64,000 nt of DNA from Cupriavidus yeoncheonensis (GTDB lineage Bacteria > Pseudomonadota > Gammaproteobacteria > Burkholderiales > Burkholderiaceae), in the NCBI RefSeq assembly GCF_905397275.1, contig NZ_CAJPUY010000006.1, forward strand, positions 62,001-126,000. The letters are read 5' to 3'. Made by a program: the position numbers and the translations under genes. Below are positions 1 to 7,613 of this stretch, one piece after another (position 1 is the first letter of the stretch; every line of letters starts with the position of its first letter). The notes beneath the pieces are model-generated. The model made no database searches. It was not told the DNA's origin and saw nothing but the letters and a program-made list of their open reading frames with translations.

Positions 1-1
1 G

Positions 2-1198
2 CGCCAGGAAATCACGCCCAAGAACATCCTGATGATCGGACCGACCGGTGTCGGCAAGACCGAGATCGCGCGCCGCCTGGCCAAGCTGGCCGACGCGCCT
101 TTCATCAAGATCGAGGCCACCAAGTTCACGGAAGTCGGCTACGTCGGCCGCGACGTGGACACCATCGTGCGCGACCTGGCCGAGATGGCCATCAAGCAGA
201 CGCGCGAATCCGAGATGAAGAAGGTGCGCACCAAGGCCGAAGACGCGGCCGAGGACCGCATGCTCGACGTGCTGCTGCCGCCGCCGCGCGACATCGGCTT
301 CTCGCAGCCGGAAGAGAAGGATTCCAACACGCGCCAGGCGTTCCGCAAGAAGCTGCGCGAAGGCCAGCTCGACGACAAGGACATCGAGCTGGAACTGGCC
401 GCCGGCCTGCCGAGCATGGACATCATGGGTCCGCCGGGCATGGAGGAAATGACCGAGCAGATCCGCTCGATGTTCGCCGGCATGGGGCAGGGCAAGAAGC
501 ATCGCCGCAAGATGAAGGTGAAGGAAGCCTTCAAGCTGCTGATCGACGAAGAGGCCGCCAAGCTCGTCAATGACGAAGAGCTCAAGCACAAGGCCATCAC
601 CAACGTCGAGCAGAACGGCATCGTGTTCCTGGACGAGATCGACAAGATCGCCAACCGCAGCGAGCTGGGCGGCGGCGAAGTGTCGCGCCAGGGCGTGCAG
701 CGCGACCTGCTGCCGCTGGTGGAGGGCACCACGGTGAGCACGAAGTACGGGATGATCAAGACCGACCACATCCTGTTCATCGCCTCGGGCGCGTTCCACC
801 TGTCCAAGCCGAGCGACCTGATCCCGGAACTGCAGGGCCGCTTCCCGATCCGCGTCGAGCTGGAATCGCTGTCCGTGCAGGACTTCGAGGCGATCCTGAC
901 GCAGACCGACGCGAGCCTGACCAAGCAGTACCAGGCGCTGCTGAAGACCGAAGAGGTCGAGCTGCAGTTCGCGCCGGACGGCATCCGCCGCCTGGCCGAG
1001 ATCGCGTTCTCGGTCAACGAGAAGGTCGAGAACATCGGCGCACGCCGGCTGTACACGGTGATGGAGAGGCTGCTGGAAGACCTGTCGTTCCACGCGACCA
1101 GGTCGTCGGGCGAGACGGTGACGATTGATGCCGCCTACGTGAACGAGCGGCTGGGCGAACTTGCTGTCAACGAGGATCTGTCCAGGTACGTGCTGTAA
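2..1198 (+). CDS. hslU: ATP-dependent protease ATPase subunit HslU (5' end missing)
   Basis: This is the AAA+ unfoldase of the HslUV (ClpYQ) protease, which unfolds cytoplasmic substrates and feeds them to the HslV peptidase. The reading frame is open from the window edge, so the start lies outside; 398 residues remain and the family is usually about 443. The Walker A motif GPTGVGKTE lies near residues 13-21 of the fragment. The family-specific I domain follows (about residues 95-180), then Walker B ([11 protein letters not shown]) and the arginine-rich sensor region [18 protein letters not shown] near the C-terminus. hslV would be expected just upstream. A strong terminator follows the stop codon. 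Identification is secure. Confidence 0.98.
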   Translation, partial: RQEITPKNILMIGPTGVGKTEIARRLAKLADAPFIKIEATKFTEVGYVGRDVDTIVRDLAEMAIKQTRESEMKKVRTKAEDAAEDRMLDVLLPPPRDIGFSQPEEKDSNTRQAFRKKLREGQLDDKDIELELAAGLPSMDIMGPPGMEEMTEQIRSMFAGMGQGKKHRRKMKVKEAFKLLIDEEAAKLVNDEELKHKAITNVEQNGIVFLDEIDKIANRSELGGGEVSRQGVQRDLLPLVEGTTVSTKYGMIKTDHILFIASGAFHLSKPSDLIPELQGRFPIRVELESLSVQDFEAILTQTDASLTKQYQALLKTEEVELQFAPDGIRRLAEIAFSVNEKVENIGARRLYTVMERLLEDLSFHATRSSGETVTIDAAYVNERLGELAVNEDLSRYVL

Positions 1199-1225
1199 GC
1201 GGTTAGCCGGACGGCCATCGGAGAA

Positions 1226-1257
1226 GGGGCGCACGGAAGTGCGCCCTTTCTTCTTTG
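1226..1257 (+). terminator. Rho-independent terminator of hslU
   Basis: A perfect 7-bp stem (GGGCGCA at 1227-1233 with TGCGCCC at 1240-1246) and a 6-nt loop are followed by a T-rich run at 1247-1255. It lies 28 bases after the hslU stop. The remaining 240 bases before the next gene show no ORF or clear promoter hexamers. Confidence 0.9.
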
Positions 1258-1496
1258 TGACGCATCTGGATCATGCCGGCCGGACCTTTCCTCGCGGCAT
1301 TTCCTATGATGGAAAGGCGCCCGATCTCCGACACAGTGACGGCGCAGGCAATTGGGTCCAGCGGCAACCGGCCCGCCGGTAGCGTCGGGGTTCGCGAACG
1401 ATGCATCCAGGGTCGGCAGTGCCGGGTGGCTCCCTCTTCTTGCGGAGCCTGGAAAATGACGGAAAGGCCGTTCTCCAGGCGTGTTGGGAGAATTCC

Positions 1497-1949
1497 ATGG
1501 ACGTCAATCAGAAACAAACCGTGATCGCCCTGAACCAGTTGATCGAGGTCGACAGGGACAGCGAACTGGCCTGCATGGCCGGTGCCCGCGAGGTGCGCAA
1601 TGCGGAGCTTCGCGACATCCTTGCCAGTACCGCGGAAACCTGCCGCAGCTCGGCCAGGGAACTGCAATCGATGGTCAGCGCCATGGGCGGAGAACCATCG
1701 GACCGGGGCAGCATGAACGGCATGTTCGCGCGCAGCTGGATGGCCTTGCGCCATATGCTTTCGCCAAACGATGACGATGCGGTGCTGGGGCTGTGCGAAC
1801 GTGAGGAAGAAGCGGCCAGGCGCCAGTACCAGTCCGTGCTGATGAAGGCGCTCCCGCCGGATGCTACGGCCGCGGTGCAGCGCCAGTATGACGCGCTGCG
1901 GCAGCACCACGACCGGCTTCATGCCATGCGCGGCATGCAGATCCATTAG
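1497..1949 (+). CDS. DUF2383 / PA2169-family four-helix protein
   Basis: A 150-residue soluble, almost entirely helical protein of the PA2169 (DUF2383) family, which has a ferritin-like four-helix bundle and no settled function. The family signatures are visible: a Gly-Ser segment followed by an aromatic residue (GSMNGMFARSW, about residues 61-71) and an acidic stretch with GLCEREEEAARRQYQ before the last helix. The start at 1497 is chosen because GGGAG sits 6 bases upstream; an in-frame ATG at 1401 has no such site. The gene stands alone between two terminators. Its homologues are often stress-induced, but nothing in the sequence proves that here. Confidence 0.8.
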   Translation: MDVNQKQTVIALNQLIEVDRDSELACMAGAREVRNAELRDILASTAETCRSSARELQSMVSAMGGEPSDRGSMNGMFARSWMALRHMLSPNDDDAVLGLCEREEEAARRQYQSVLMKALPPDATAAVQRQYDALRQHHDRLHAMRGMQIH

Positions 1950-2001
1950 CACCGGCACTACCGGCGGATACGGTCGTTCCAAATCGATATCTGGATGAAG
2001 A

Positions 2002-2033
2002 AGGGGCAGCCGGATGCTACGGCTGCCCCTTTT
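2002..2033 (+). terminator. Rho-independent terminator after the DUF2383 gene
   Basis: A perfect 10-bp stem (AGGGGCAGCC at 2002-2011 with GGCTGCCCCT at 2021-2030), a 9-nt loop and a TTTT tail. It separates the forward gene from the convergent ycnI-like gene. Confidence 0.9.
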
Positions 2034-2084
2034 CATTTCGTGTGGAGCCCAAGCTGGGGGCCTGTTCACATCGGCGGGCGGACC

Positions 2085-2642
2085 CTAGTGCGAGTGTCCA
2101 TGCGCATGTCCCGCCGGCGGCAGCACCTCCAGTTCGGCCGCGGGCGATTTCAGGTCGCGCGTGGTCTGCCCCTCTGCCGGCACCTGGGTCCATTCGGTCG
2201 TGCCGTTCTCGCACTCCTGCACCACCGGGAAATACAGCTTGCCGCCTTGCTCGGGCAGCTTCATCAGCATCACGAATTCATCGAAATGCGCGTCGGCCAG
2301 CGTGCCGCCGAACCAGCGCAGCGTGCGTACATCCTCGGTCATCAGCTTGCCGTGCGACTGGACGGGCCGGGCCAGCGGCGCGCGCCTGACCTCCAGTTGC
2401 CAGCCGGCCTTGGGCTGCGGGTGCGCGCCCTGCACGCCTTCGGGAATGGTGACGGTGATGGCGCGCGTGGCGCTGCCGTTGCAGCCGTGGCCGACCATCA
2501 GCGCGCCCTTGTAGTAGCTGCCGGCCGCGGCCTGCTTCTGTTCGAAGACGATGTGGGCCGATGCGGTGGCGGACAGCGCCATCAGTGCCGCGGGCAGCAG
2601 CCACTGGCGTGCATGCCGGCACGGGGAAAGCGGGAAATGCAT
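2085..2642 (-). CDS. YcnI-like (DUF1775) secreted copper-binding protein
   Basis: A 185-residue exported protein of the YcnI/DUF1775 family, whose members bind Cu(II) outside the cytoplasm and are placed in copper handling. The signal peptide ends ASA-HIVFEQ at about residues 27-35, so cleavage would leave His30 as the first residue of the mature protein; known YcnI uses this N-terminal His as a histidine brace. The motif HGCNGSATRAITVTIPEG is typical of the family. The C-terminus adds a His-rich tail (GHAHGHSH), consistent with metal binding. The start at 2642 is set by AAGGAG 7-12 bases upstream. The frame stays open further upstream, but without a signal peptide at that end. A His-rich small secreted protein is divergently encoded next door. 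Confidence 0.85.
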   Translation of the reverse strand: MHFPLSPCRHARQWLLPAALMALSATASAHIVFEQKQAAAGSYYKGALMVGHGCNGSATRAITVTIPEGVQGAHPQPKAGWQLEVRRAPLARPVQSHGKLMTEDVRTLRWFGGTLADAHFDEFVMLMKLPEQGGKLYFPVVQECENGTTEWTQVPAEGQTTRDLKSPAAELEVLPPAGHAHGHSH

Positions 2643-2784
2643 GGAGTGCTCCTTGTCAGCCCGCCAGTCTAGCGTTGCGCGCGGCGCCGCGCGCCGAAGC
2701 CCGATGCGGCTTAGTGCCGCAGCCTGGTGCCGCGGCCGCATAGGACAGGGCTTCATGTCAGGGCGTATCGGGGTGCCACCTGCC

Positions 2785-2809
2785 GGTAAGGTTGGTAAGC
2801 ATTGGTAAG
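2785..2809. repeat. Three spaced GGTAAG repeats in a divergent promoter region
   Basis: GGTAAG occurs at 2785-2790, 2794-2799 and 2804-2809, so the copies are 9 and 10 bases apart, about one helical turn. The cluster lies between the ycnI-like gene and the divergent small secreted-protein gene, where an activator or repressor could bind. No regulator is assigned. The rest of the 276-base intergenic region shows nothing clear. Confidence 0.4.
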
Positions 2810-2918
2810 CACACTGGCGCACACCCGTCGCGCAATGAGACGCTTGCGCACCTTGAGCCCAATGGCCGATGCGGGAGCCACCGCATTTCGAACTACCAAC
2901 TGGCAGGAGGAAAATTTG

Positions 2919-3206
2919 GTGAAGACACAATTCAGCCGCGTCATGATCGCTACTGCCGGTCTGCTGGCCACGCTGGCAGCGGCAACTGCCTTCCTGTGCA
3001 TGCGTCCGGCGGCCGCGGCCGCGCACTCCCACAAGCACGGCAGCCTGGGCGCCGCGGCGGTCGCCGCGGCCACCCTGGCACTGCAGTCCGGAGAGCTTTT
3101 CACGCTGGCGGACCGCCACGCGAGCGATGCCTTGCGCGTTGTCGCGCAGGGCGACGGCCCCGACGGCGACGCGCTCGAGTGGGACTACGTTCAGCTTCGC
3201 CTGTAA
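2919..3206 (+). CDS. Small secreted or membrane-anchored protein with a His motif
   Basis: An unrecognised 95-residue protein. The GTG at 2919 is chosen because the near-perfect Shine-Dalgarno AGGAGG lies 8 bases upstream; in-frame ATG codons further upstream (from 2802) lack one and would bury the signal sequence. Residues about 7-36 form a hydrophobic signal or anchor ending in an Ala run. Directly after it comes HSHKHGS, a possible metal-binding patch, then an Ala-rich helix and an acidic C-terminal part. Its position, divergent from a copper-binding YcnI-like gene, suggests a link to metal handling, but this is inference from neighbourhood only. Confidence 0.6.
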   Translation: MKTQFSRVMIATAGLLATLAAATAFLCMRPAAAAAHSHKHGSLGAAAVAAATLALQSGELFTLADRHASDALRVVAQGDGPDGDALEWDYVQLRL

Positions 3207-3260
3207 CGGACCGCCGCCGGCTTAGGGATCGCCGCTGGTTTTTGGGGATCGCCGCTGGCT

Positions 3261-3872
3261 TTAGCGCGACACCGGGCGCTTGCCCAGCTTGCGCTGCAAT
3301 GTGCGCCGATGCATGTTGAGCGCGCGCGCGGTAGCGGAGATATTGCCACCGTGTTCGTTCAGGACGCGCTGGATATGCTCCCATTCGAGCCTGGCTACGG
3401 ACAGTGGCACCGGCTCTTCCAGCGCGGCTTCCGCAGCATCTTCCGAGATACCCGCCATCAGGGCCGTGAGGATCGAATCCACGTTCGCGGGCTTGGCCAG
3501 GTATTCATCCGCCCCTTGCTTGACCGCGGCGACCGCCGTCGCAATGCTCGCGTAGCCGGTCAGGACCAGGATGCGCGCGTCCGGCAGGGCCTGGCGCAGC
3601 GGCCCCACCAGTTGCAGCCCGGATTCTGCCGCGGCCGTGCTGCCCGCCTCGGGCGGCGGACCCAGGTGCAGGTCCAGCGTGACGTATGCGAACGCCGTGC
3701 GCGCGGCCAGCGCCAGCGCCGTGCTGGTGTTGTGCGCGACCTGCACGGCGTAGCCGCGGCGTGTCAGCGCGCGGGCCAGTGTGCCGGAGAAGACGGCATC
3801 GTCGTCGATGACCAGGAAGGGCGAGCCTGCCGGCGCGATCGACTCCGGAACCGGATGGTGGGTAACGGTCAT
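3261..3872 (-). CDS. regA: RegA/RoxR/ActR-type response regulator
   Basis: A 203-residue response regulator with an N-terminal receiver domain (about residues 17-145) and a C-terminal Fis-type helix-turn-helix (about 160-200: LEWEHIQRVLNEHGGNIS, then RRTLQRKL). This is the architecture of RegA/PrrA/ActR global redox regulators. Asp67 in TLDLHL is the likely phosphoacceptor, with the acidic pocket VIDDDA at 21-26 and Lys127 in AKPANVD. Unusually, about 10 extra residues (GPPPEAGSTAAAES) sit in the loop just after the phosphorylation site. The gene overlaps the stop of the upstream kinase gene by 4 bases (ATGA), implying translational coupling. Target genes cannot be read from the sequence. Confidence 0.9.
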   Translation of the reverse strand: MTVTHHPVPESIAPAGSPFLVIDDDAVFSGTLARALTRRGYAVQVAHNTSTALALAARTAFAYVTLDLHLGPPPEAGSTAAAESGLQLVGPLRQALPDARILVLTGYASIATAVAAVKQGADEYLAKPANVDSILTALMAGISEDAAEAALEEPVPLSVARLEWEHIQRVLNEHGGNISATARALNMHRRTLQRKLGKRPVSR

Positions 3873-5224
3873 GACGGATTGACTGCAAGGGAAGGAGAGG
3901 CCGGCACGTGCAGCTCGGCGATGGTGCCGCCGCCGGGGCGGTCCCGCCACGCGAGCCCGCCGCCCATCTGACGCGCACCGCTCTGCGCCAGGTACAGGCC
4001 AATGCCCTGGCCGCCATGCGGGCTGGCCACGGGCGCTTCGCCCAACTGCGCGCGCAGCACGGGCGGAATGCCGTCGCCGTGGTCGCTGACGCGGAACGCG
4101 AGGCCGCCCTGCTCGATTGCAATATCCAGCCGCAGCGGCATCTGCGCGTGTCCGGCCGATTGCTGGCTGCGCGCGGCGTTGTCGAGCAGGATGGTCAGGA
4201 TCTGTCCCACGCGGGCGGGCTCGATGGCGAGTTCGCCCGCCTGCGGCGAGGCGCTGGCTTGCAGCGTGGCACTGGGGTGGCGCAGCTGCCAGCGCTCGGC
4301 GAAGCTGCCCAGCCAGGCGTCGATGCGCTGCGGCTCCAGCGTGGCCGGATCCTCGCGCAGGCGCGCCAGGATCGTGCGGCACAGGTCAAGTTGCTGCTCG
4401 ACCGTCAGCAGGTCCGGCAGGTAGTCGGCCACCGGCGTGGCGCCGCGCGCGCGGTCCGAGGCATCGCCGCGCAGTTCGCCGGCGATGACGGCCAGCGTCG
4501 CCAGCGGCGTGCCGATCTCGTGGGCGACGGCCGCCGCCTGGGCATTGAGGTCTTCCACGCGCGCTTCGCGCAGCAGCTGCTCGCGCGCCAGGTGCAGTTG
4601 CGCCTCGCGTTGCCGCAGCACGCCGGAAAGCCGTGCCACGAACAACGCGATCATCACCGCGCTGGCCACGAAGTTCAGCCACATGCCGGCGAGGTGGTAG
4701 TTCACCGCCTTGTCCGGGTCGTGCAGGTCCAGCGGCAGGTACTCGAACAGCAGCACCGTGTAGCAGGCCAGCGCGTAGCACGCGAGCGCCACCACCTGCC
4801 GCCACGGCAGGATGGCCGCGGCGATGGCCAGGCCCGGCAAGTAGAACGAGACGAACGGGTTGGTGGCGCCGCCGGTATAGAACAGGATCGCCGACAGCGC
4901 GGTCAGGTCCACGAGGAACTGGCCCATCAGCTCGGCTTCGCGGGGCGCCGAGCCCTGGCGGGTGTGCAGCCGCAGGCGCAGGCCGGTCAGCACGTTGAAC
5001 AGTGCCTGCAGGGCGAAGACCACCAGCAGCGGGCCGGTCGGCAGGGCGACGCCGATAATCGGCTCGCACGACATCAGGCCCAGTGCCTGCCCGGCCAGCA
5101 GGGCCCAGCGCAGCCAGAACAGCCGCCGCAGGCTCACCAGGCTGGGACGCGCGGCCGGGCCCGCCGGAAGCGGCGGCGAGGCGGTGAGGACTGGCGGGTG
5201 GGTCACGGCGGGGACGGCATGCAT
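3869..5224 (-). CDS. regB: RegB/PrrB-type redox sensor histidine kinase
   Basis: A 451-residue membrane histidine kinase that should sense quinone/redox state and phosphorylate the RegA-like partner. About six hydrophobic segments fill residues 32-200. Between them lies the RegB quinone-binding heptapeptide GGATNPF (118-124). The phosphorylation site is His235 in AAAVAHEIGTPLAT. Cys282 in DLCRTIL corresponds in position to the redox-active cysteine after the H-box of RegB. The ATP-binding N-box (LLDNAARSQ, about 347-353) and G-boxes (DHGDGIPP; GGQGIGLYLA) complete the catalytic domain. All three RegB hallmarks are therefore present. In many genomes a senC (Sco) gene is adjacent; here the neighbouring forward gene encodes a copper chaperone instead. 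Confidence 0.92.
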   Translation of the reverse strand: MHAVPAVTHPPVLTASPPLPAGPAARPSLVSLRRLFWLRWALLAGQALGLMSCEPIIGVALPTGPLLVVFALQALFNVLTGLRLRLHTRQGSAPREAELMGQFLVDLTALSAILFYTGGATNPFVSFYLPGLAIAAAILPWRQVVALACYALACYTVLLFEYLPLDLHDPDKAVNYHLAGMWLNFVASAVMIALFVARLSGVLRQREAQLHLAREQLLREARVEDLNAQAAAVAHEIGTPLATLAVIAGELRGDASDRARGATPVADYLPDLLTVEQQLDLCRTILARLREDPATLEPQRIDAWLGSFAERWQLRHPSATLQASASPQAGELAIEPARVGQILTILLDNAARSQQSAGHAQMPLRLDIAIEQGGLAFRVSDHGDGIPPVLRAQLGEAPVASPHGGQGIGLYLAQSGARQMGGGLAWRDRPGGGTIAELHVPASPSLAVNPS

Positions 5225-5379
5225 GCCGCGAGTGTATCAATGCGGCCCGCGGGCGCCGGCCAGTGCGACACCTTGCCGCATTGGTCGCGGTGCCGACACT
5301 GCCAGACTATCGGGTTATCCGCAGCGCCGGCACCAGCCTGCGGCGGCATGGTCTAATGTCTGCTTTCCGGGAGTCCTGT

Positions 5380-5871
5380 ATGCAAGCCAAATTCCTGCAA
5401 GCCAAATTCCGCGCGGCCACGCTGGCCGCTTCGTTCGCCATGCTGGCCTCGGGCGCCGCGCTGGCGCAGGTCGACGTGAGCAACGCCTGGGTGCGCGGCA
5501 CGGTGCCGACCCAGACGGCGTCGGGCGCCTTCATGGTGCTGCACGCGCATGAGAATGCAAAGCTGGTCGGCGTGTCGTCGCCGGTCGCGGCGGCCGAGCT
5601 GCATGAGATGAAGATGGAAGGCAACGTCATGCGCATGCGCCAGGTCCAGTCGCTGGACCTGCCGAAGATGCAGGACGTGGAACTCAAGCCCGGCGGCTAC
5701 CACGTGATGCTGATGGGCCTGAAAGGCCAGCTCAAGAAGGGCGACACCGTGCCCATCACGCTCAGGATCGAGCAGGGCGGCAAGGTGATCGAGCAGAAGG
5801 TGAACGCCGAAGTGCGTGACATGACCGCCAGCGCCGCGAGCTCTGGCGGCCACGGCGACCACAAGCACTAG
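5380..5871 (+). CDS. PCuA(C)-type periplasmic copper chaperone
   Basis: A 163-residue periplasmic copper chaperone that in related systems delivers Cu(I) to the CuA site of cytochrome oxidase. It has a signal peptide ending near ALAQVDVSNAW. The copper motif is visible as HEMKMEGNVMRM (His, then Met 11 residues on), followed about 30 residues later by GGYHVMLMGL. A His-rich tail (GGHGDHKH) ends the protein. The start at 5380 is chosen for the GGGAG 6 bases upstream; an in-frame ATG at 5356 is possible. The first codons carry a 15-bp tandem duplication. It is divergent from the RegB-like kinase gene, which fits redox control of respiration. Confidence 0.92.
   Translation: MQAKFLQAKFRAATLAASFAMLASGAALAQVDVSNAWVRGTVPTQTASGAFMVLHAHENAKLVGVSSPVAAAELHEMKMEGNVMRMRQVQSLDLPKMQDVELKPGGYHVMLMGLKGQLKKGDTVPITLRIEQGGKVIEQKVNAEVRDMTASAASSGGHGDHKH
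5381..5410 (+). repeat. 15-bp perfect tandem duplication at the start of the copper chaperone gene
   Basis: The 15-mer TGCAAGCCAAATTCC occurs twice back to back (5381-5395 and 5396-5410). It keeps the reading frame and gives QAKFL-QAKFR in the n-region of the signal peptide. Confidence 0.9.
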
Positions 5872-5895
5872 GCCCGTCCGGACGGCGGAGTCGCG

Positions 5896-6075
5896 ATGGC
5901 CAACAAGCAACTCGGCACCCGCCAGAAGATGGTGTTCCGCGGCGGCACCGGCGCGCCGCCGCCGCGTGACAAGGGCGGCGGCCGCAAGCCAGGTCCGCTG
6001 CAGACCGGCACTGGGGCAGGCAAGGCGCCGGTGCGGCGTCAGCCGCGCAAGCTGATCGGTTCGTCCGATTCCTGA
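5896..6075 (+). CDS. Short basic hypothetical protein (59 residues)
   Basis: An unrecognised short reading frame, 25 bases after the copper chaperone gene and in the same direction. GGAG lies 5-8 bases before its ATG. It encodes a Gly/Pro/Arg/Lys-rich, very basic protein (MANKQLGTRQKMVFRGG, then PPPRDKGGGRKPGP) with no hydrophobic segment, probably disordered. The codon third positions are strongly GC-rich, as in real genes here. Its last 37 bases overlap the 3' end of the convergent LysR gene. It may be translated as part of the copper chaperone transcript; the function is unknown. Confidence 0.55.
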   Translation: MANKQLGTRQKMVFRGGTGAPPPRDKGGGRKPGPLQTGTGAGKAPVRRQPRKLIGSSDS

Positions 6076-6974
6076 GTGGCCGCGGCGGCCTGCACGCGTT
6101 CGCGCAGCCAGGTATGGCCCGGATCGGCGTCCGTGCGCTCGTGCCAGATCATGCTGAAGGTGAAGTTCTCGAGCGCGAACGGCGGATCGAACACCGCGTA
6201 GCGCGGGTCCGCTTCCAGCGCGGCCAGGCTGCGGCGCGCGGTGGTCAGGACCAGGTTCGTCCCCGCGATCAGCGCCGGCGCCACGCTCCAGTGCGGCACC
6301 ACGCAGGCGATCTTGCGCCGTCCGCCAATTCTGGCGACCGCTGCGTCGATGGCATCGACACGCTCGCTGTGCGTGGCTACCAGCACATGCGATCGCGCCA
6401 GGTAGGCCACCTGGTCCAGCCGGCCCGCGTCACGGACCGTGGCCGCATCGACCGCGCAGGCGTAGCTTTCCTCGAACAGGGCTGCCGCGTGCACGTCTTC
6501 CGGCTGGTGCGTGAAGACGCCCAGCGCCATGTCGATCTCGCCATCGGCCACCTGCGCCGTCATGGCTTCGCGGCTGGCCTGGGTCACCACCAGGTCGATA
6601 TTCGGCGCGGCCTTGCGCACGGCGCGCAACAGCCGCGGGAGCACCACCAGCGCACCATAGTCCGACATGGCCAGGCGGAAGCTGCGGCGCGCCGTGGCCG
6701 GCTGGAAGCCACCCGGCCCGAGCAGGATGCGCACCTGCGCGAGCGCTTCAGCCAGGGGGCCGGCGATTTCATGGGCGCGGGCACTCGGTACCAGGCCGCC
6801 CTTGCCGCGTACCAGGATGGGGTCGTCCAGCAACTGGCGCAGGCGCCCCAGCGCATGGCTGACCGCGGGCTGGCTCAGGTGCAGGCGCAGCGCGGCACGG
6901 GAGATATGGCGTTCGGCCAGCAGGGCTTCCAGCACCACCAGCAGGTTCAGATCGATTCCGCGTAAGGTATTCAT
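6039..6974 (-). CDS. LysR-family transcriptional regulator
   Basis: A 311-residue LysR regulator. The winged helix-turn-helix is at residues about 8-65 (DLNLLVVLEALLAERHISRA, then LSQPAVSHALGRLRQLLDDP), followed by the effector-binding domain. The start at 6974 (MNTLRGIDLNLL) is preferred over the longer frame from 7031 because it matches where family members begin. It is transcribed away from a DUF606 transporter gene across a 96-base gap that holds two T-N11-A sites, one overlapping this start codon. It is therefore likely to control itself and the transporter. The ligand is unknown. Confidence 0.92.
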   Translation of the reverse strand: MNTLRGIDLNLLVVLEALLAERHISRAALRLHLSQPAVSHALGRLRQLLDDPILVRGKGGLVPSARAHEIAGPLAEALAQVRILLGPGGFQPATARRSFRLAMSDYGALVVLPRLLRAVRKAAPNIDLVVTQASREAMTAQVADGEIDMALGVFTHQPEDVHAAALFEESYACAVDAATVRDAGRLDQVAYLARSHVLVATHSERVDAIDAAVARIGGRRKIACVVPHWSVAPALIAGTNLVLTTARRSLAALEADPRYAVFDPPFALENFTFSMIWHERTDADPGHTWLRERVQAAAATQESDEPISLRG

Positions 6975-6983
6975 TCCGCGAAT
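6969..6983. promoter_or_regulatory. Candidate LysR box overlapping the regulator start codon
   Basis: ATTCATTCCGCGAAT is an ATTC-N7-GAAT inverted repeat and fits the LysR T-N11-A rule. It covers the start codon of the LysR gene (6972-6974), as expected for autorepression. Confidence 0.5.
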
Positions 6984-7010
6984 GTTAAACGTATGAAAGC
7001 AGAATTGGAA

Positions 7011-7025
7011 ATTCATTCTGCGAAA
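7011..7025. promoter_or_regulatory. Second candidate LysR box upstream of the transporter
   Basis: ATTCATTCTGCGAAA differs from the site at 6969-6983 in only two bases and lies 42 bases (four helical turns) further along, 46 bases before the transporter start. Confidence 0.5.
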
Positions 7026-7070
7026 TTTCACACTATCGGGTATCGAATCTGCTACTTACCGGAGTGCGCC

Positions 7071-7613
7071 ATGTCTGGCCCGACCTTGCCCGCGAACTTG
7101 CCCGCGAACTTGCCCGTGAACTTGCTTCTCCCGCTTGCCACCGCCGTGCTGGCCGGTGCCGCGATCCCGATCCAGGCAGGCGCCAACGCCACGCTTGGCC
7201 GTGCGCTCGGGCATCCGCTCTGGGCCACCGTGGTGTCGCTGCTGGTCAGCCTTGCGGTCATCCTGCCGCTGCTGTGGCTGCTCAAGGTGCCGCTGCCCGC
7301 GCTCCCGGCAGCGGGTCGTCAGCCGGCGTGGATGTGGATCGGCGGGGTGCTCGGCGTGTTCTATATCACGGCGGCGCTGCTTATGGCACCGCGTCTCGGC
7401 GCCGGCGGCTTTATCGCCGCGGTGGTCGCGGGCCAGGTGGCGGCGGCGCTGCTGGTCGATCACTTCGGGCTGGCTGGCTTCGCGGTGCGCGCGCTGACGC
7501 CGGCGCGCCTGGCCGGCGCGGCGCTGATCGTCGCCGGCATGGTGGTGATGCAGTGGAGTCCGGCGCACGAGGCGCGGCCGCACGCCGCGCCGCCGCTTCA
7601 GTCCGGCGCCTGA
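7071..7613 (+). CDS. DUF606 (YdcZ-like) membrane transporter of the DMT superfamily
   Basis: A 180-residue integral membrane protein with five hydrophobic segments. It belongs to the DUF606/YdcZ group of half-size drug/metabolite transporters, recognisable by PIQAGANATLGRALG-type sequence in the first loop. GGAG at 7061-7064 supports the ATG at 7071. The N-terminus contains a small repeat, LPANLPANLPVN, caused by three tandem 12-bp units. It is divergent from a LysR gene that probably regulates it. The substrate is unknown. Its 3' end overlaps the convergent CWC gene by 16 bases. Confidence 0.85.
   Translation: MSGPTLPANLPANLPVNLLLPLATAVLAGAAIPIQAGANATLGRALGHPLWATVVSLLVSLAVILPLLWLLKVPLPALPAAGRQPAWMWIGGVLGVFYITAALLMAPRLGAGGFIAAVVAGQVAAALLVDHFGLAGFAVRALTPARLAGAALIVAGMVVMQWSPAHEARPHAAPPLQSGA
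7085..7120 (+). repeat. Three tandem 12-bp repeats inside the transporter gene
   Basis: CTTGCCCGCGAA occurs at 7085-7096 and 7097-7108, and again with one change (CTTGCCCGTGAA) at 7109-7120. It encodes LPAN-LPAN-LPVN. Being a multiple of three, it changes length without breaking the frame. Confidence 0.9.

Noticed and set aside
2643..3119. Extension of the ycnI-like gene by 159 upstream codons
   Set aside because: The extension has no homology-like character, and the internal start has a strong ribosome-binding site followed directly by a signal peptide.
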